A DNA stretch of 64,000 bases from Bavariicoccus seileri WCC 4188. Its GTDB lineage: Bacteria > Bacillota > Bacilli > Lactobacillales > Aerococcaceae. The DNA lies in contig NZ_ATXL01000003.1 in NCBI RefSeq assembly GCF_000421665.1, forward strand, positions 27,701 to 91,700. The letters are read 5' to 3'. Made by a program: the position numbers and the translations under genes. How positions within the stretch are numbered: the stretch's first letter is position 1; each line of letters opens with the position of its first letter. The notes under the pieces are model-generated. The model did not search any database. It was not told where the DNA came from and was given only the letters and a program-made list of their open reading frames with translations. Shown one piece after another: positions 25,726 through 35,707 of the stretch.

Positions 25726-26682
25726 TTATTTCACAAATTGCTTTAGGTGTTCACGATAAGTTGTTATCTCTGGTTCATTGCCCCAGACAAAATGTCCTGG
25801 TTTTATTTCAACAAATGCTGGTTTATCCACTGAATAATCATGTATTGTATCATCATATACCACTAGTTTCTTATCCTTTTCTATTTCAGGATCTGGAACT
25901 GGTACAGCAGATAGCAGCGATTTGGTATATGGATGTATTGGTTCGATAAAGAGTTCTTCTGCTGGCGCTAACTCCACAATGACACCACGATGGATAACAG
26001 CAATACGGTCAGAAATAAAACGCACCACAGATAAATCATGTGCGATGAACAAATAAGTTAAATCCTTCTCTGCTTGCATCCGTTTCAATAGGTTTAGGAC
26101 TTGTGCTCTGATTGACACATCAAGTGCAGAAATAGGCTCATCAGCTATCACTAGTTTTGGATCCATTACGAGTGCTCGAGCAATACCAATCCGTTGTCGT
26201 TGACCACCTGAGAATTCATGGGGATATCTGGTTAAGTGTTCCGATAATAACCCCACCTCTGAAATGATTTTTTCGACTTTTTGATGACGATCCTCATTGT
26301 TCTTAAACAAATGAAAATTGTATAACCCCTCTGAAACGATATAATCGACCGTTGAGCGTTCATTCAATGACGCCGACGGATCCTGAAATATCATTTGGAT
26401 ATTCTTGATAACATAGTGATCATCTTTCCGCGAAAGTCTCTTGTTGATTTTCTTACCTTCAAATAAGATATCGCCATCAGTCGTTTCATTAATCCTAACA
26501 ATGGCACGACCAATCGTTGTTTTTCCCGATCCTGACTCACCAACAAGTGCTAGTGTCTCACCTCTATGGATATCAAAGCTGACATGATCGACCGCAACGA
26601 ATTTATTCTTACCTTCTCCAAATGTGATTTCAAGGTCTTTAACGGATAACAAAACTTCATTACTCATATTTCCTTCACTCAT
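25726..26682 (-). CDS. oppF: Oligopeptide transporter ATPase OppF
   Basis: A 318-residue ATPase with Walker [10 protein letters not shown], signature [16 protein letters not shown], Walker [16 protein letters not shown] and the C-terminal oligopeptide/dipeptide extension ([16 protein letters not shown]). I chose the ATG at 26682 because AGGAGGTG lies at proper spacing; it overlaps the last codons of oppD (ATGAGTGA). An ATG upstream at 26709 would lie further inside oppD without a ribosome site. The tail [16 protein letters not shown] is slightly long for OppF. Confidence 0.92.
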   Translation of the reverse strand: MSEGNMSNEVLLSVKDLEITFGEGKNKFVAVDHVSFDIHRGETLALVGESGSGKTTIGRAIVRINETTDGDILFEGKKINKRLSRKDDHYVIKNIQMIFQDPSASLNERSTVDYIVSEGLYNFHLFKNNEDRHQKVEKIISEVGLLSEHLTRYPHEFSGGQRQRIGIARALVMDPKLVIADEPISALDVSIRAQVLNLLKRMQAEKDLTYLFIAHDLSVVRFISDRIAVIHRGVIVELAPAEELFIEPIHPYTKSLLSAVPVPDPEIEKDKKLVVYDDTIHDYSVDKPAFVEIKPGHFVWGNEPEITTYREHLKQFVK

Positions 26683-27772
26683 GGGTGGCCACCTCCTCTT
26701 CATTACCATATCCGGTTCTATGAACCAAATTCTCCATTTTTTGATGAAGATTCCGAATCGCTTCTGGTATTTCCGTTTTTGGCGCTCTTGGATCTAATAG
26801 CCAGGTTTTAGCGGCATGTGTCTCACTGATTTTGAAAAACGGAGGCTCTTCTTCAAAATCAATTTTCATCGCATACGGATTTCGAGGCGCAAATGCATCT
26901 CCAACGATATCTTTATATAAAGATGGAGGCGCTCCTGGTATCATATACAACTCTTCTCCTTTAGTTCCTAATTGTGGTAAAGAGGATAACAGACTCCACG
27001 TATACGGGTGTTTGGAATCAAAAAAGATCTCATCAACCTTCCCATACTCTACGATTTGGCCAGCATACATAACAGCAACCTTATCAGCAACAGAGGCTAC
27101 GACCCCTAAATCGTGAGTAATATAAATCGTTGTGAAGCCATACTCCTCTTGAAGACTTTTGATAAGATTTAGTATTTGAGCTTGTATCGTCACGTCAAGT
27201 GCAGTAGTGGGTTCATCACAGATCAGTATTTTTGGTCGACAAGCTAACGCAATAGCAATGACAATCCGTTGTCTCATCCCACCTGAATACTGGAATGGGT
27301 ATTCATTGAATCTCCTCTTAGCATCTACGATACCTGTTCTTTCCATGAGTTCAATCGCAATCTTTTTGGCTTCACTTCCAGATTTTTTTTGATGCTTGAT
27401 GATAACTTCTGTAATTTGTGACCCTATGGTCCGAATAGGATTTAAGGAGGTCATTGGGTCTTGAAATACTGTTGCGATTTCAACCCCACGAATTGCTTCC
27501 CAGCCACGGTCAGACGAAATATCTAATAAGTTTTTCCCGTTGTAAAGAATTTCGCCATCTGACAAAAATCCATTAGCTTCTAACATTCCTGTAAATGTTT
27601 TAGTTAATACCGATTTTCCAGACCCTGATTCGCCAACAATAGCTAAGGTCTCTTTATCATATAGATCAAGAGAAACATTCCGAATGGCAGATAGTATACG
27701 GTCCCGTACTTTAAATTTTACCGAAACATTCTTGACTGACAGAATCAACTTTTTTTCTTTTATTTCATTCAT
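26675..27772 (-). CDS. oppD: Oligopeptide transporter ATPase OppD
   Basis: A 365-residue ATPase with Walker [10 protein letters not shown], signature [16 protein letters not shown], Walker [16 protein letters not shown] and a C-terminal oligopeptide region ([23 protein letters not shown]). It works with OppF to power peptide import. It begins 9 nt after oppC and overlaps oppF, within the oppB-C-D-F operon. Confidence 0.95.
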   Translation of the reverse strand: MNEIKEKKLILSVKNVSVKFKVRDRILSAIRNVSLDLYDKETLAIVGESGSGKSVLTKTFTGMLEANGFLSDGEILYNGKNLLDISSDRGWEAIRGVEIATVFQDPMTSLNPIRTIGSQITEVIIKHQKKSGSEAKKIAIELMERTGIVDAKRRFNEYPFQYSGGMRQRIVIAIALACRPKILICDEPTTALDVTIQAQILNLIKSLQEEYGFTTIYITHDLGVVASVADKVAVMYAGQIVEYGKVDEIFFDSKHPYTWSLLSSLPQLGTKGEELYMIPGAPPSLYKDIVGDAFAPRNPYAMKIDFEEEPPFFKISETHAAKTWLLDPRAPKTEIPEAIRNLHQKMENLVHRTGYGNEEEVATHE

Positions 27773-27781
27773 CTCATTACC

Positions 27782-28711
27782 TCACATATGGGTTCTAGGG
27801 TCTGATGCATCAGCTAGGGTTTGTCCAACGATGTAAAGAGAGATCGTTACAATGGCTAAAACTAATACAGGGATCCAGAATAAGTAGGGATAGTTGCTCA
27901 TATTGACGGTGTATTTAGAGATCAATCTCCCAAGAGAGGGTACATTTGTGCTTAACCCAACTCCTAAGAATGATAAGAAAACTTCATATGAGATAAAGCC
28001 CGGCAAACTACGAGAGACATCCGTCACAATGACTGAGATCAAATAAGGTAAAATATTCTTCAAAATAAGGCGGTGAAGAGGTGTCCCTAAGCATCTAGAA
28101 GCCAAATTAAATTCTCGATCTCTGAGTATCATGACTTGGACCCGAATAAAATGTGCTGTTCCTAACCAACTGGTTGCGCACATGGCCAATAACAGATTCC
28201 AAAAACCTGCACCAAAGGCATACGAGAGAACAATGACAATCAGTAATGTTGGGACATTGGAAATCACATTATAAACCTCGATCATAAAACGATCGACCTT
28301 TTTAGAGCTTCCCCAAATAGCGCCGACTATAACTCCGACAACGGTTGTAATAATTGTTGCAATCAACCCAATGGAGATAGACGTTCTAGCGCCTGCCCAA
28401 ACAGCATCAAATAAGGAGTGACCATTAGCATCTGTCCCGAACCAGTTTTCAAGTGAGGGCCAATTATAGCGTTTAGAGAAATCATTGATCCCATCAACAT
28501 CCATGAAGTCGTACTGGCTAAATAACGGTTGGATAAATGAAAAACCCAGCACAATGACTAAAACGATCAACATCAGGATAGCAATTTTATTGCTAAAAAA
28601 TTTTCTGCTCACCGATTTCCAATACGAATAACGTGGTGCATCTATTTTTTCAGCAACTAATGTATCTAATTTAACAAACTCGAACTGATTTGCTTCGCTT
28701 TTTTCTACCAT
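27782..28711 (-). CDS. oppC: Oligopeptide transporter permease OppC
   Basis: A 309-residue permease. After an N-terminal cytoplasmic tail, a first membrane segment lies at about residues 40-60, followed by an extracellular loop carrying [20 protein letters not shown], typical of OppC/DppC, and five segments. The EAA loop contains [20 protein letters not shown]. It begins 1 nt after oppB ends and is part of the same operon. Confidence 0.94.
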   Translation of the reverse strand: MVEKSEANQFEFVKLDTLVAEKIDAPRYSYWKSVSRKFFSNKIAILMLIVLVIVLGFSFIQPLFSQYDFMDVDGINDFSKRYNWPSLENWFGTDANGHSLFDAVWAGARTSISIGLIATIITTVVGVIVGAIWGSSKKVDRFMIEVYNVISNVPTLLIVIVLSYAFGAGFWNLLLAMCATSWLGTAHFIRVQVMILRDREFNLASRCLGTPLHRLILKNILPYLISVIVTDVSRSLPGFISYEVFLSFLGVGLSTNVPSLGRLISKYTVNMSNYPYLFWIPVLVLAIVTISLYIVGQTLADASDPRTHM

Positions 28712-28712
28712 T

Positions 28713-30215
28713 CTAACGACCTCCTTTCGATGCAGATAAACTTATTCTTGGATCGATGATTGTTAGCATGATATCTCCAAGCAAAACAGACAAGATAGAA
28801 AGTGTCGTAAAGACAAACAATAAACCGATTACCATTGGGTTATTGTGAGCGATGATAGCATCTGGCAACATTTTCCCCATCCCAGGTACAGCGAATACTG
28901 TTTCAGTAATGGTAGCCCCTTGAATAGATAAAATAATTGTTCCAGGTATCCCACTTACTATAGGTATCATCGCATTTTTGAAGATATGTTTTTGCGATAT
29001 TTCTTTTTCCGACAATCCTTTAGCCTTCGCAAACTTAACATAGTCCGAAGACGATTGGTCAATCATAAACCGTCTGATCCAAATGATTAATCCGGAAATC
29101 GAAAGCAATCCTAAAATAGCTGTTGGCAATACGTATGACTTCAAATCTCCTGCCCCAAGTGTCGGGAACGAGTCAGGTAAGCCAAAGAAATGGCTACCGA
29201 TGAATCTGAAGAAGTAGATAAATGCCAAACTTGGGATCGAAATCAACACTGTTACTAAGCCGACTCCCATCCGATCAATCAATTTACCTTTATACCTTGC
29301 CATCACTACCGCTAAAGAAACCCCGATTGCATAAGCTAGCAAGACTGATATGATCCCTGTAATAACAGATATCTTGATCATCGAAGGGTCTTGATAATTA
29401 TCAGTGGATTTCACATAACTATCACTATAACGTTCCTTTTCCAAACGATCCATGGCGCTTGGTGATTTGTACTGTCTAGAGTAAATGTCTGCGGATGATT
29501 TCTCCGTTAGACCTGTATCAAAATGCACTGTTTTTTGTGCTGTTTTCCCTTGACCACTTGAAATGACATCCATCACAGGCCGACCACTGAACGTAGGGTA
29601 AGAAGTCCCTAGGTTCAGCGTCAGGATATTTTGATGAATAAACGGAAACGACGAGGTAAAGTAAATCAAATATTTATGTTTTGTGCCTGAACCTGTCAAT
29701 GTTAACCCAGCCGTTTTAGTATATTCTACCTTCACATAGCGTGGTAAATCTGGATTGCTTGGATCTTGGATTACCCACGGATGATCGACCTTGATCAAAT
29801 TCTTGTAAAAACGGCCCACTCGTTCAATCAATGGAATCTCTCTGGTTGCAAAATAGGCTTTAGAAACAGGGTATTGTCCCAATTTCCAACCTCTACCAGA
29901 CTTGCTAGAGGCCCATTCTTCAAAGGCATCATTATCCTCTCCAGCAATCAATTTGTCATACTCAGCTTTATCAGATGTTATATCAGATGCAATATCAGAA
30001 GTGGTGTAGTAATCAATATACCCCATCCGCTCATAAGTGTTATTTTCATAGTCAGTCCGTTCATCCGGGCTTCCTTTTAACCGGCTATAGACGGGATCGC
30101 TTTGAAAAATCGTATTGCGCGGTACCAACGAATAAATCATGACGTAGCCTATTGTGGTGACCAAGAATATACTGATTATAGATCTGATGACTCTATAAGT
30201 AATGTATTTCTTCAC
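28713..30215 (-). CDS. oppB: Oligopeptide transporter permease OppB, extended form
   Basis: A 500-residue permease, longer than the 305-330 residues of classical OppB. The first membrane segment (about 12-32) is followed by an inserted extracytoplasmic region of roughly 240 residues before the standard permease core from about residue 285. The EAA-type loop is [20 protein letters not shown] and the end [19 protein letters not shown] is typical. Extended OppB forms occur in some Lactobacillales. The insert may contact the binding proteins or peptide. It begins 87 nt after oppA, beyond a terminator hairpin. Confidence 0.92.
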   Translation of the reverse strand: MKKYITYRVIRSIISIFLVTTIGYVMIYSLVPRNTIFQSDPVYSRLKGSPDERTDYENNTYERMGYIDYYTTSDIASDITSDKAEYDKLIAGEDNDAFEEWASSKSGRGWKLGQYPVSKAYFATREIPLIERVGRFYKNLIKVDHPWVIQDPSNPDLPRYVKVEYTKTAGLTLTGSGTKHKYLIYFTSSFPFIHQNILTLNLGTSYPTFSGRPVMDVISSGQGKTAQKTVHFDTGLTEKSSADIYSRQYKSPSAMDRLEKERYSDSYVKSTDNYQDPSMIKISVITGIISVLLAYAIGVSLAVVMARYKGKLIDRMGVGLVTVLISIPSLAFIYFFRFIGSHFFGLPDSFPTLGAGDLKSYVLPTAILGLLSISGLIIWIRRFMIDQSSSDYVKFAKAKGLSEKEISQKHIFKNAMIPIVSGIPGTIILSIQGATITETVFAVPGMGKMLPDAIIAHNNPMVIGLLFVFTTLSILSVLLGDIMLTIIDPRISLSASKGGR

Positions 30216-30232
30216 GTTTTCCCTCCTGCTCC

Positions 30233-30269
30233 AAAAATAAAAAAGGGTTAGTTGAAATCTAACCCTTTT
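30233..30269 (-). terminator. Intercistronic terminator between oppA and oppB
   Basis: An 11-bp stem (AAAAGGGTTAG with CTAACCCTTTT) has a 7-nt loop. On the reverse strand a T-rich stretch follows. It should cut most transcripts after oppA, giving more binding protein than permease and ATPase. Confidence 0.87.
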
Positions 30270-30302
30270 TTATCACTTCTACACTTTTCCGTGGGTCAAA
30301 GA

Positions 30303-32291
30303 TTATTCTGCTGAACGGTCTTTATTCCACTTATCAAGGGCTTCATCATATTGATCTACCGTTACGACATCCTCTTGGATCTCGATGTACTTCAATTTGT
30401 CAGCCGCTATACCAGACCAGCTGTATGGTGCCGAGAATGGAACTACTTTTGTCACACGAGGTAATCCGCCACCTGCATAGATTGGAACTTGGATTGCATT
30501 GTTCAGTAACCAAGCTTCTGCCTTAGCATAAGCTTCATAACGAGCATCGTCGTCATCAGTTATACTATTAGCGGCATCCAACAATGCATCATATTCAGAA
30601 AATCCAAGCGCTTCTTTCGCTGGAGCAGAAACATCTTCTCCCTCAACCAACTCGCTACCATCTAAGCCTAGCGTTTGAAGCATATCACCTGTCTTAGAGT
30701 TATAGATATTCAAGTAAGTTGATGGGTCTTGGTAGTCAGGGCCCCAACCAGATGCCGTAGAGATATCGAAATCACTAGCCGAACCAGCTGTTGCATAATA
30801 GGTTGCTGCTAAGTAAGCGTCTTGGTTCAAAAGTTGAATATCAACGACAACATTATCTGCGCCGAGTGTTGATTCAATTGAATTCTTGATCGATTTTGCT
30901 GAGTTAACCCCAACCTCGCTCGTTTCAAGAACAGGGATATCTAAGTGGATCGGATAAGCCACATCATCAGCTTCTAATTCAGCTTTCGCTTTGTCCAAAT
31001 ATTCTTTTGCTTTGTCAGAATTATAGTATTCATCGTGACCATCAGACAAATCAATATCTGCCCAAGTATCACTATCTAAAGTTTGTAATTCTTTTTCGAT
31101 CGCTTTACCATAATCTTCTTCACCGATTTGAACAAACGTCGGCGGTACTAAGGTATTTCTGAGAGCCTCACTTGAGGTTTCTTCCCCAACACTTTGGGCA
31201 TTGTAGGCTGCACGATCAAAGGCAAACTCAAAGGCTAATCTAAAGTTACGGTTTAAGATTGCTTTTTGAGTGGAATCCTTTTCTTCATCAGTCGTTTTAC
31301 TGGTTGCTTCATATGCCCCACGTGATAAGTTGAAGGTTAAGTTATAAGTAGTACCATTTGTTTGTGAGAAAGTCACACCATCAGGGTAGGCTTCTGTTAC
31401 AGCACTATAGCCAGCTGAGTTAGGATAGACACGCGCAAGTGTCAAGTCACCATTTTGGAAGGAGGTAAATAGACCATCTGGATCACTGCCGTCATTGAAT
31501 GTATATTTAACGGCATCGATATGAACGTCATCAACACCCCAATAGGATTCATTCTTTTCATACTCGATCACAGACTTAGCTGTATTGTTGGTCAAAAGGA
31601 ATGCCCCATTATAAAGGATGGAATCAGCAGAAGCAGAACCGAAGTTTTCGCCTTGTGATTCTAAAAATTCAGCATTGACAGGGTACAAAATACCGTAAGT
31701 CGTTTTAGAATTCCAATAAGACTCTGGTGCATTCAAGGTATATTCGACCGTATAATCATCAACTGCTTTAACACCAACATCAGCGAAATCATCTGTTTTC
31801 CCTGAAACATAGTCTGCTAATCCTTTAATACTATTTGATACGATATAAAGAGTTTCAGATTCAATATCGGCCGCATGCTTCAACCCTGTTACGAAGTCAT
31901 CCGCTTTGACTTCAGCATATTCTGTTCCATCATTCGTTACCCATTTCACGCCTTTTCTAAGGTGATAGGTATAGGTTAATCCATCATCACTGACTTCCCA
32001 ATCTTCAGCTAAGGCTGGGATCAAATTACCAAGTGAATCATTTTCCAAGAGTCCATCGACAAAGTTCGTATAATGTACACTATTAGTGGCACGGCTAGAG
32101 AATGTATAATCTAACGACGCAATATCTGTCCCGTAAACGGTATTTAAGGTCGCACCTTCTACGACATTGGAGGCAGCTTCGTCGCTATCCCCTTTGGCAC
32201 CATCTTTATCTCCGTCTGAGGATGAACACCCCGCTAGAGCTATGGTCAACGCTAATAGCAATGTTGAATATTTCCATATAGCTTTACTCAA
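30303..32291 (-). CDS. oppA: Oligopeptide-binding lipoprotein OppA
   Basis: A 662-residue family-5 binding lipoprotein. The lipobox LAGC puts the lipidated cysteine at residue 22; a Ser/Asp/Gly spacer follows. Blocks include SDDGLTYTYHLRKGVKWVTN and NRNFRLAFEFAFDRAAYNAQ, which mark the peptide-binding OppA group of lactic acid bacteria. It is the first and most highly expressed gene by arrangement: a consensus promoter, a long leader and a terminator directly after it. In this order it supplies peptides for nutrition and may import signal peptides. Confidence 0.94.
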   Translation of the reverse strand: MSKAIWKYSTLLLALTIALAGCSSSDGDKDGAKGDSDEAASNVVEGATLNTVYGTDIASLDYTFSSRATNSVHYTNFVDGLLENDSLGNLIPALAEDWEVSDDGLTYTYHLRKGVKWVTNDGTEYAEVKADDFVTGLKHAADIESETLYIVSNSIKGLADYVSGKTDDFADVGVKAVDDYTVEYTLNAPESYWNSKTTYGILYPVNAEFLESQGENFGSASADSILYNGAFLLTNNTAKSVIEYEKNESYWGVDDVHIDAVKYTFNDGSDPDGLFTSFQNGDLTLARVYPNSAGYSAVTEAYPDGVTFSQTNGTTYNLTFNLSRGAYEATSKTTDEEKDSTQKAILNRNFRLAFEFAFDRAAYNAQSVGEETSSEALRNTLVPPTFVQIGEEDYGKAIEKELQTLDSDTWADIDLSDGHDEYYNSDKAKEYLDKAKAELEADDVAYPIHLDIPVLETSEVGVNSAKSIKNSIESTLGADNVVVDIQLLNQDAYLAATYYATAGSASDFDISTASGWGPDYQDPSTYLNIYNSKTGDMLQTLGLDGSELVEGEDVSAPAKEALGFSEYDALLDAANSITDDDDARYEAYAKAEAWLLNNAIQVPIYAGGGLPRVTKVVPFSAPYSWSGIAADKLKYIEIQEDVVTVDQYDEALDKWNKDRSAE

Positions 32292-32662
32292 AATATTATT
32301 CCTCCTTTATTCCACTTAGAGTCGCTTAGTTTTCTAATGACTTTCTTAATTCTATTGTTATAATTCCGGTAAGCTTCTTGTTAGCTAGTCACGCTTAGGA
32401 GTATTTTTGTCATGCGATACTCCAACTATTATTCCTATCCCCATCCTCTTTCATTCAGATTTACAGTCTGAAAGAGTACTTTTACTCTTCTAGACCAGTC
32501 CAGTTAGCTACCATTTAGCTACTACAACAGATGACCAAACGAGCACCCCAACAAAACTAAAATGCCATCGTGGCAGTATTCATTGAGGGTTTCACTGCAC
32601 GTTGACGTTCTCTAACGAGTCCATTAAATGCATCTGTGATTCTCTTTCACCAAACTAACTTG
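32292..32662 (-). other. Long folded 5' leader of oppA
   Basis: The consensus promoter at 32669-32697 predicts a leader of about 370 nt before oppA. It contains several hairpins: TGCCA/TGGCA (near 32573), GAGTA/TACTC (near 32485), CAGA/TCTG (near 32461) and GGAGTAT/ATACTCC (near 32407), plus the repeat GTAGCTAA. It does not match T-box, SAM, lysine or purine riboswitch landmarks I know. Very short ORFs are possible (for example 13 codons starting MHLMDSLENV) without good ribosome sites. Confidence 0.55.
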
Positions 32663-32668
32663 TTTATC

Positions 32669-32697
32669 ATTATATTGTCATTTATATTTAATGTCAA
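32669..32697 (-). promoter_or_regulatory. Consensus sigma-A promoter of oppA
   Basis: On the reverse strand TTGACA (32697-32692) and TATAAT (32674-32669) are both perfect with exactly 17 nt between. This is the strongest promoter in the window. The region 32700-32920 beyond it is AT-rich with no gene. Confidence 0.88.
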
Positions 32698-32921
32698 TGT
32701 TTTTTTAATAATCATTTTCATTTTTTGCCAGACGTTTTCATATTCTATAACATCGATATATCAATACACTTTCTAGTGACAGTTATATAACACGTCATGT
32801 TAGATTAACTATATTAATTGTTTATAGTATTTTATTAATACTATAACTGATGAATAACTTTGCTCTCATTATTCTTTAATTATTGGCTCATATTTGATTA
32901 GTTCTGGCAAGTAACATATAG

Positions 32922-32977
32922 CAAAAAGCACTAGATGGACCAACCAGACAGATGGCGTCCGCTAGGCTCTAGTGCTT
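32922..32977. terminator. Terminator hairpin after the CPBP gene
   Basis: AAGCACTAGA (32926-32935) pairs with TCTAGTGCTT (32968-32977); an inner GGAC/GTCC stem extends it. On the reverse strand TTTTT follows, and on the forward strand a pyrimidine run. It lies about 160 nt after the CPBP stop. Confidence 0.8.
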
Positions 32978-33134
32978 CTCTATTAATTTTTTCTTTTCTT
33001 TTATTTTTCTTTTACTTTTCATTTTGTGTTCTATTGTTTTTAGTGAGCTTTCTAATGAAATAGGATAGATTGGATAGACAGAATAGATCTTTTCAACAGT
33101 AACTTTAGCACTATCAGTAACAATAGCATTAGCA

Positions 33135-33800
33135 TTAGCCTTTCGAGGTCACCACCATAGCCGCCAAGGCGATGGCATTATTCACTACATGGAAGATAAT
33201 TGAAACAACTACGTTCTTCCTAAAATAAAAATAAAGAAAAACGATAGGAATTGCGATTGGGATATAGAGAACGACTGATAATGGATCAGTTGTCGTATGC
33301 ATAAATGAGAAAAACAGAACCGACACGATTCCCATCACCCACTGGACTAATCTGCTTTTGGTCCAGCCCAATAACACTTCTCTAAAAAATAGTTCCTCAG
33401 TGATAGGGGCGCTAGCGACAATCATTGTTGAGAATAACCATAAAGGAATGGTATTTAACATCCCCTCTAAAGCCACTTGGTTCTCACTCGTTTCAACGGA
33501 TACAAGCTGGGTTAATAGAGTTGTTAACACAATTCTAAATACAAACCCTGCAATGATTAATAGTGTGACTTTGACCCACTTATCTTCTAGATAGCGGTAG
33601 TCTCGACGAATGAGATCCCGGAATAAATAAACGCCTATCACTGCACTCGTCAATGATGAGATAATCGAAATAATCTCGAGATGTCGACCCAACGCTGCAT
33701 AATATTGGCTGATGATGCCCGCAACTATTGGAACAACTAGTAACCCAATCCAAAATACCACTGTGTACAGTAATCTTGTTCTCTTACTTACTCTCTCCAT
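33135..33800 (-). CDS. CPBP family intramembrane protease
   Basis: A 221-residue protein with six or seven membrane segments. The ABI/CPBP motifs are present: motif 1 ITEELFFREVLLGW (paired glutamates and arginine), motif 2 FFSFMHTT with a histidine and motif 3 IFHVVNNAI. Members cleave prenylated substrates or signal peptides, or give bacteriocin self-immunity. It overlaps the end of uvrC by 17 nt and reads on the same strand, so it is co-transcribed with uvrC. No bacteriocin gene is near. Confidence 0.88.
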   Translation of the reverse strand: MERVSKRTRLLYTVVFWIGLLVVPIVAGIISQYYAALGRHLEIISIISSLTSAVIGVYLFRDLIRRDYRYLEDKWVKVTLLIIAGFVFRIVLTTLLTQLVSVETSENQVALEGMLNTIPLWLFSTMIVASAPITEELFFREVLLGWTKSRLVQWVMGIVSVLFFSFMHTTTDPLSVVLYIPIAIPIVFLYFYFRKNVVVSIIFHVVNNAIALAAMVVTSKG

Positions 33801-35667
33801 GTCTGCCTCTTTTCTGAGAATTATTCGTTTGATATGCCATCTGCCGCTCTTTTATCGCAATCAATTCACGATTGGCTTTTTGTTCGATAAAGAAATCGAC
33901 CAATCGTTCACTGACTTTTTGGGAAATGCCGATTTTTTGAAAATCAGCTACAGTTGCATTTTCCATCGCTTCTCTCGTTTTATAGGTCTGATAAATTTTT
34001 TGCCTCGTTTTTGGACCAACGCCATCAATCTGATCCAATTGACTTTGAAATTCGCTCTTTGTTCTGACTTGACGGTGAAAAGTAATTGCAAAACGATGGA
34101 CTTCTTCCTGGATACGTTGGATTAATTGAAAAGCTGGACTAGTTGGTGGTAAATCTATTGGAACCAATGGATTACCAAACACTAAACGGGCTGTTTGGTG
34201 CTTGTCATTTTTGACCATTCCTGCTATTGGTAAATCCAGTCCTAACTCATCTTCTAACACTTCTTTAGCAGCTTTAACTTGAATTGGTCCTCCATCCATC
34301 ATAATCAAATCTGGTAATGGTTTTTCCTCTTTCAGTAGTCGACTGTAACGTCTTCTAATCACTTCTTGAGTTGTCTTGAATTCATTCGCGCCTTTAATCG
34401 TTTTAACATGATATTTTCGATAATCTTTTTTAGCGGGTTTTCCATCTTTAAAGACGACCATGGCACTCACTGGCGAGGTTCCCTGGATGTTGGAGTGGTC
34501 GAATGATTCAATCGTTTTGATATAGGGTAATTTCAAAGCTTCTGATAACTGTTCGATTGCTCCAACTGTCTTTAATTGTTTCCGATCTTCCATGCGAAAT
34601 TTCTCTGCTAGTGCCAAATGGCTATTTTGACTTGCTAAGTCTAATAAACGTTTTAAGCGTCCCCGTTTGGGTTGTCTAACCGTTACGCCCAGTGTTTCTG
34701 CAATCAAATCAGCATCTAAGGCTTCTGGAAGTAATATTTCCTTGGGTAATATATGATTTTCTTCTTGATAGAATTGGCCAATATAAGACGAAACTTCATC
34801 AGCCGGATCATCATAAAGAGGAAAGGATGCTGCTTCTCGCTTGATGACTGTTGACTGTCTCAATAAAAAGACTTGGATTGATACCCAACCACGCATGACA
34901 TCATAAGCAAAGACATCACGATCTTTATAGTCAAGAGACAAAATATTTTGTTGTTCGACAGTTTGCTCGATATGGCGGATCTGGTCTCTATATTCCGCGG
35001 CTTTTTCAAAATTAAGGTCGCTAGATGCATGAGCCATTTTTGCCGTCAACTCGTCTTTTACCTCTTTGACATCACCGTTCAAAAATCGTCTGATATGATC
35101 GATTTGAGTTGCGTATTCCTCTTGACTAACGTCATGATCGCAACAGCCAATACACTGACCGATATGATAATAAAAACAAGCTCTCTTTTCATTCTTTGGA
35201 CAGCGTCTCAAGGGATAAATCTTTTGAATAAACTGTCGGGTGTCATTGGCAGCATAGACGTTGGGATATGGACCAAAATATAAGCCACCATCCTTTTTGA
35301 CCGTACTCGTGATCACTAATTGCGGATCTTTCTCCTTAGTGATCTTAAGATAAGGATACATCGTTCCTTCCTTAAGTCGAATATTATATCTCGGTTGATA
35401 CTTTTGAATCAGGCTAATCTCTAATAAAAGAGCCTCTTTGTTGGAGTTGGTCACAATTGTCTCAAAGGTATAGATCTCTTCTACTAGTAAGGCTGTTTTC
35501 CCAGTATGAGAACTTCTAAAATAGGAGCGTACTCGGTTCTTTAAATTCTTTGCTTTTCCAATGTAAATGATGGTGTTTTTTTCGTTCTTCATCAAATAAC
35601 AGCCAGGAAGATCAGGCAATAATGCCAGTTTCTCATTCAACCATTCTTTATTATTATAAACAGGCAT
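33784..35667 (-). CDS. uvrC: Excinuclease ABC subunit C
   Basis: A 627-residue nuclease of nucleotide excision repair. The GIY-YIG domain is at residues 15-95 (GCYLMKNEKNTIIYIGKAKN), a UVR motif near 200-235 (KAEYRDQIRHIE context), the RNase-H-like 5' incision domain contains SFDHSNIQGTSPVSAMVVF and DLIMMDGG, and tandem helix-hairpin-helix motifs close the protein (LDQIDGVGPKTRQKIYQTYK). Length and motifs are normal. uvrA and uvrB are not in the window. Confidence 0.97.
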   Translation of the reverse strand: MPVYNNKEWLNEKLALLPDLPGCYLMKNEKNTIIYIGKAKNLKNRVRSYFRSSHTGKTALLVEEIYTFETIVTNSNKEALLLEISLIQKYQPRYNIRLKEGTMYPYLKITKEKDPQLVITSTVKKDGGLYFGPYPNVYAANDTRQFIQKIYPLRRCPKNEKRACFYYHIGQCIGCCDHDVSQEEYATQIDHIRRFLNGDVKEVKDELTAKMAHASSDLNFEKAAEYRDQIRHIEQTVEQQNILSLDYKDRDVFAYDVMRGWVSIQVFLLRQSTVIKREAASFPLYDDPADEVSSYIGQFYQEENHILPKEILLPEALDADLIAETLGVTVRQPKRGRLKRLLDLASQNSHLALAEKFRMEDRKQLKTVGAIEQLSEALKLPYIKTIESFDHSNIQGTSPVSAMVVFKDGKPAKKDYRKYHVKTIKGANEFKTTQEVIRRRYSRLLKEEKPLPDLIMMDGGPIQVKAAKEVLEDELGLDLPIAGMVKNDKHQTARLVFGNPLVPIDLPPTSPAFQLIQRIQEEVHRFAITFHRQVRTKSEFQSQLDQIDGVGPKTRQKIYQTYKTREAMENATVADFQKIGISQKVSERLVDFFIEQKANRELIAIKERQMAYQTNNSQKRGRHGESK

Positions 35668-35707
35668 TTTGACTCCTTTCTGACGTTTGACGCGTCCTTA
35701 CAATTTC

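Noticed and set aside
32400..32640. Short uORFs in the oppA leader as regulatory peptides
   Set aside because: Several 8-19 codon ORFs exist, but ribosome sites are absent or overlap the start codon, so chance is the simpler reading.
32292..32662. T-box leader for oppA
   Set aside because: No GGTGGNACCGCG sequence and no terminator-antiterminator pair directly before oppA.
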